Shown here one piece after another: positions 63,685 to 64,000 of a DNA stretch of 64,000 bases. Position 1 is the first letter of the stretch. Every line of letters starts with the position of its first letter. The stretch comes from Temnothorax longispinosus. Lineage: Eukaryota > Arthropoda > Insecta > Hymenoptera > Formicidae. Made by a program: the position numbers and the translations under genes. The stretch is from assembly GCF_030848805.1 (NCBI RefSeq), contig NC_092365.1:10485760-10549759 (forward strand), in the 5' to 3' direction. The notes beneath the pieces were generated by a model. It was not told the origin of the DNA and ran no database searches. It saw only the letters and a list, made by a program, of their open reading frames with translations.

Positions 63685-64000
63685 CCCTTTTCGGTCCAAC
63701 TGGGTAAAATACACCCCAGCGTTTTTTTGACTTCGAAAACGACCCAATAAACCAATGGAAATGGGCCTTGTGCCGCCATCTACAGGTAGTTGGGACCTTC
63801 AAGTATCGATCCCCGTCGGTAATATATTTTTCGGCCCGTTAGTTCTCTCTCGGCAGCCGTTCAAAGTGGGCGTCTCGGAGTTGTGGGGTGTATTTCACCC
63901 AGTGTGACTCATACGTAATAATTTGAGTTTTTGAAGTATTTTTTTTTCGTTTCTCGTTTCAAAGTGAAGAGGCAAGTACACAGTTGTTTTTTGTTGATTA
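63685..64000. mobile_element. piggyBac-type element left end (runs off window)
   Basis: TTAA (63681-63684) followed by CCCTTTTCGGTCCAACTGGG; internal GGGTAAAATACACCCC and GGGGTGTATTTCACCC form a stem. Ends resemble the 25663 and 27116 elements. Confidence 0.6.

Noticed and set aside
1..64000. tRNA or rRNA genes
   Set aside because: No tRNA cloverleaf signature or rRNA sequence was recognised on reading; a covariance search was not possible.

Overview
The window is arthropod nuclear DNA, most likely from an insect. A hymenopteran such as an ant is my inference from the mix of BEL/Pao, Penelope-like, P-like, hAT and foldback elements and the AT-rich spacers. The only host gene that looks intact is a spliced plus-strand gene for an OCRL/INPP5-type inositol polyphosphate 5-phosphatase. 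Its exons 1-2 lie at 52172-52705 and exons 3-7 at 59502-60606. Intron phases agree at every junction and the gene runs off the right edge. Almost everything else is transposable elements, often nested, plus inverted repeats and captured gene fragments.

Layout. 1-2308: 3' half of a Ty3/gypsy element (integrase, polypurine tract, 3' LTR). 2708-3720: 3' end of a Penelope-like element (GIY-YIG domain with a frameshift) followed by a hammerhead-ribozyme-like motif. 3700-6972: degraded five-exon P-element/THAP transposase on the minus strand. 7088-10240: a MITE, a broken BEL/Pao RNase H-integrase fragment and its probable 3' LTR. 10477-16349: a TTAA-flanked element interrupted by a full-length, purine-rich non-LTR retrotransposon with a 16-bp target duplication. 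16449-19370: hAT remnant, an ATCGG-rich repeat and a long palindrome. 19371-27000: repeated units, hairpin MITEs, duplicated BUD23 exon pieces, a Mutator-like long-TIR element, a 90-bp minisatellite in inverted arrays and a piggyBac-like MITE. 26811-34151: an ATCGG-repeat composite holding a 3.1-kb TA-flanked foldback element and a dimeric satellite. 35736-42240: a complete BEL/Pao element with two LTRs and a broken gag-pol. 43574-47004: a 3.4-kb Foldback-like palindrome built of tandem repeats. 47435-49520: a TIR element carrying pecanex and THAP gene fragments. 49715-51840: a cluster of hairpin MITEs. 52172-60606: the OCRL-type gene, whose large intron 2 holds more MITEs, a foldback and an ORF1-only non-LTR element. 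60692-64000: MITEs within intron 7 and a piggyBac-type end.

The elements share no pathway. They are related by nesting and by target choice: many give exact target duplications (TTAA, TA, TWA, 9-10 bp), and several can be checked against an unoccupied duplicate copy inside the same window. The most unusual items are the 10-bp-duplication element carrying host gene pieces, the Foldback-like array with repeated TGCGCATGCGCA palindromes, the group of hairpin MITEs whose loops keep a CCAAT-type motif although their termini differ, and the ORF1-only retroelement.
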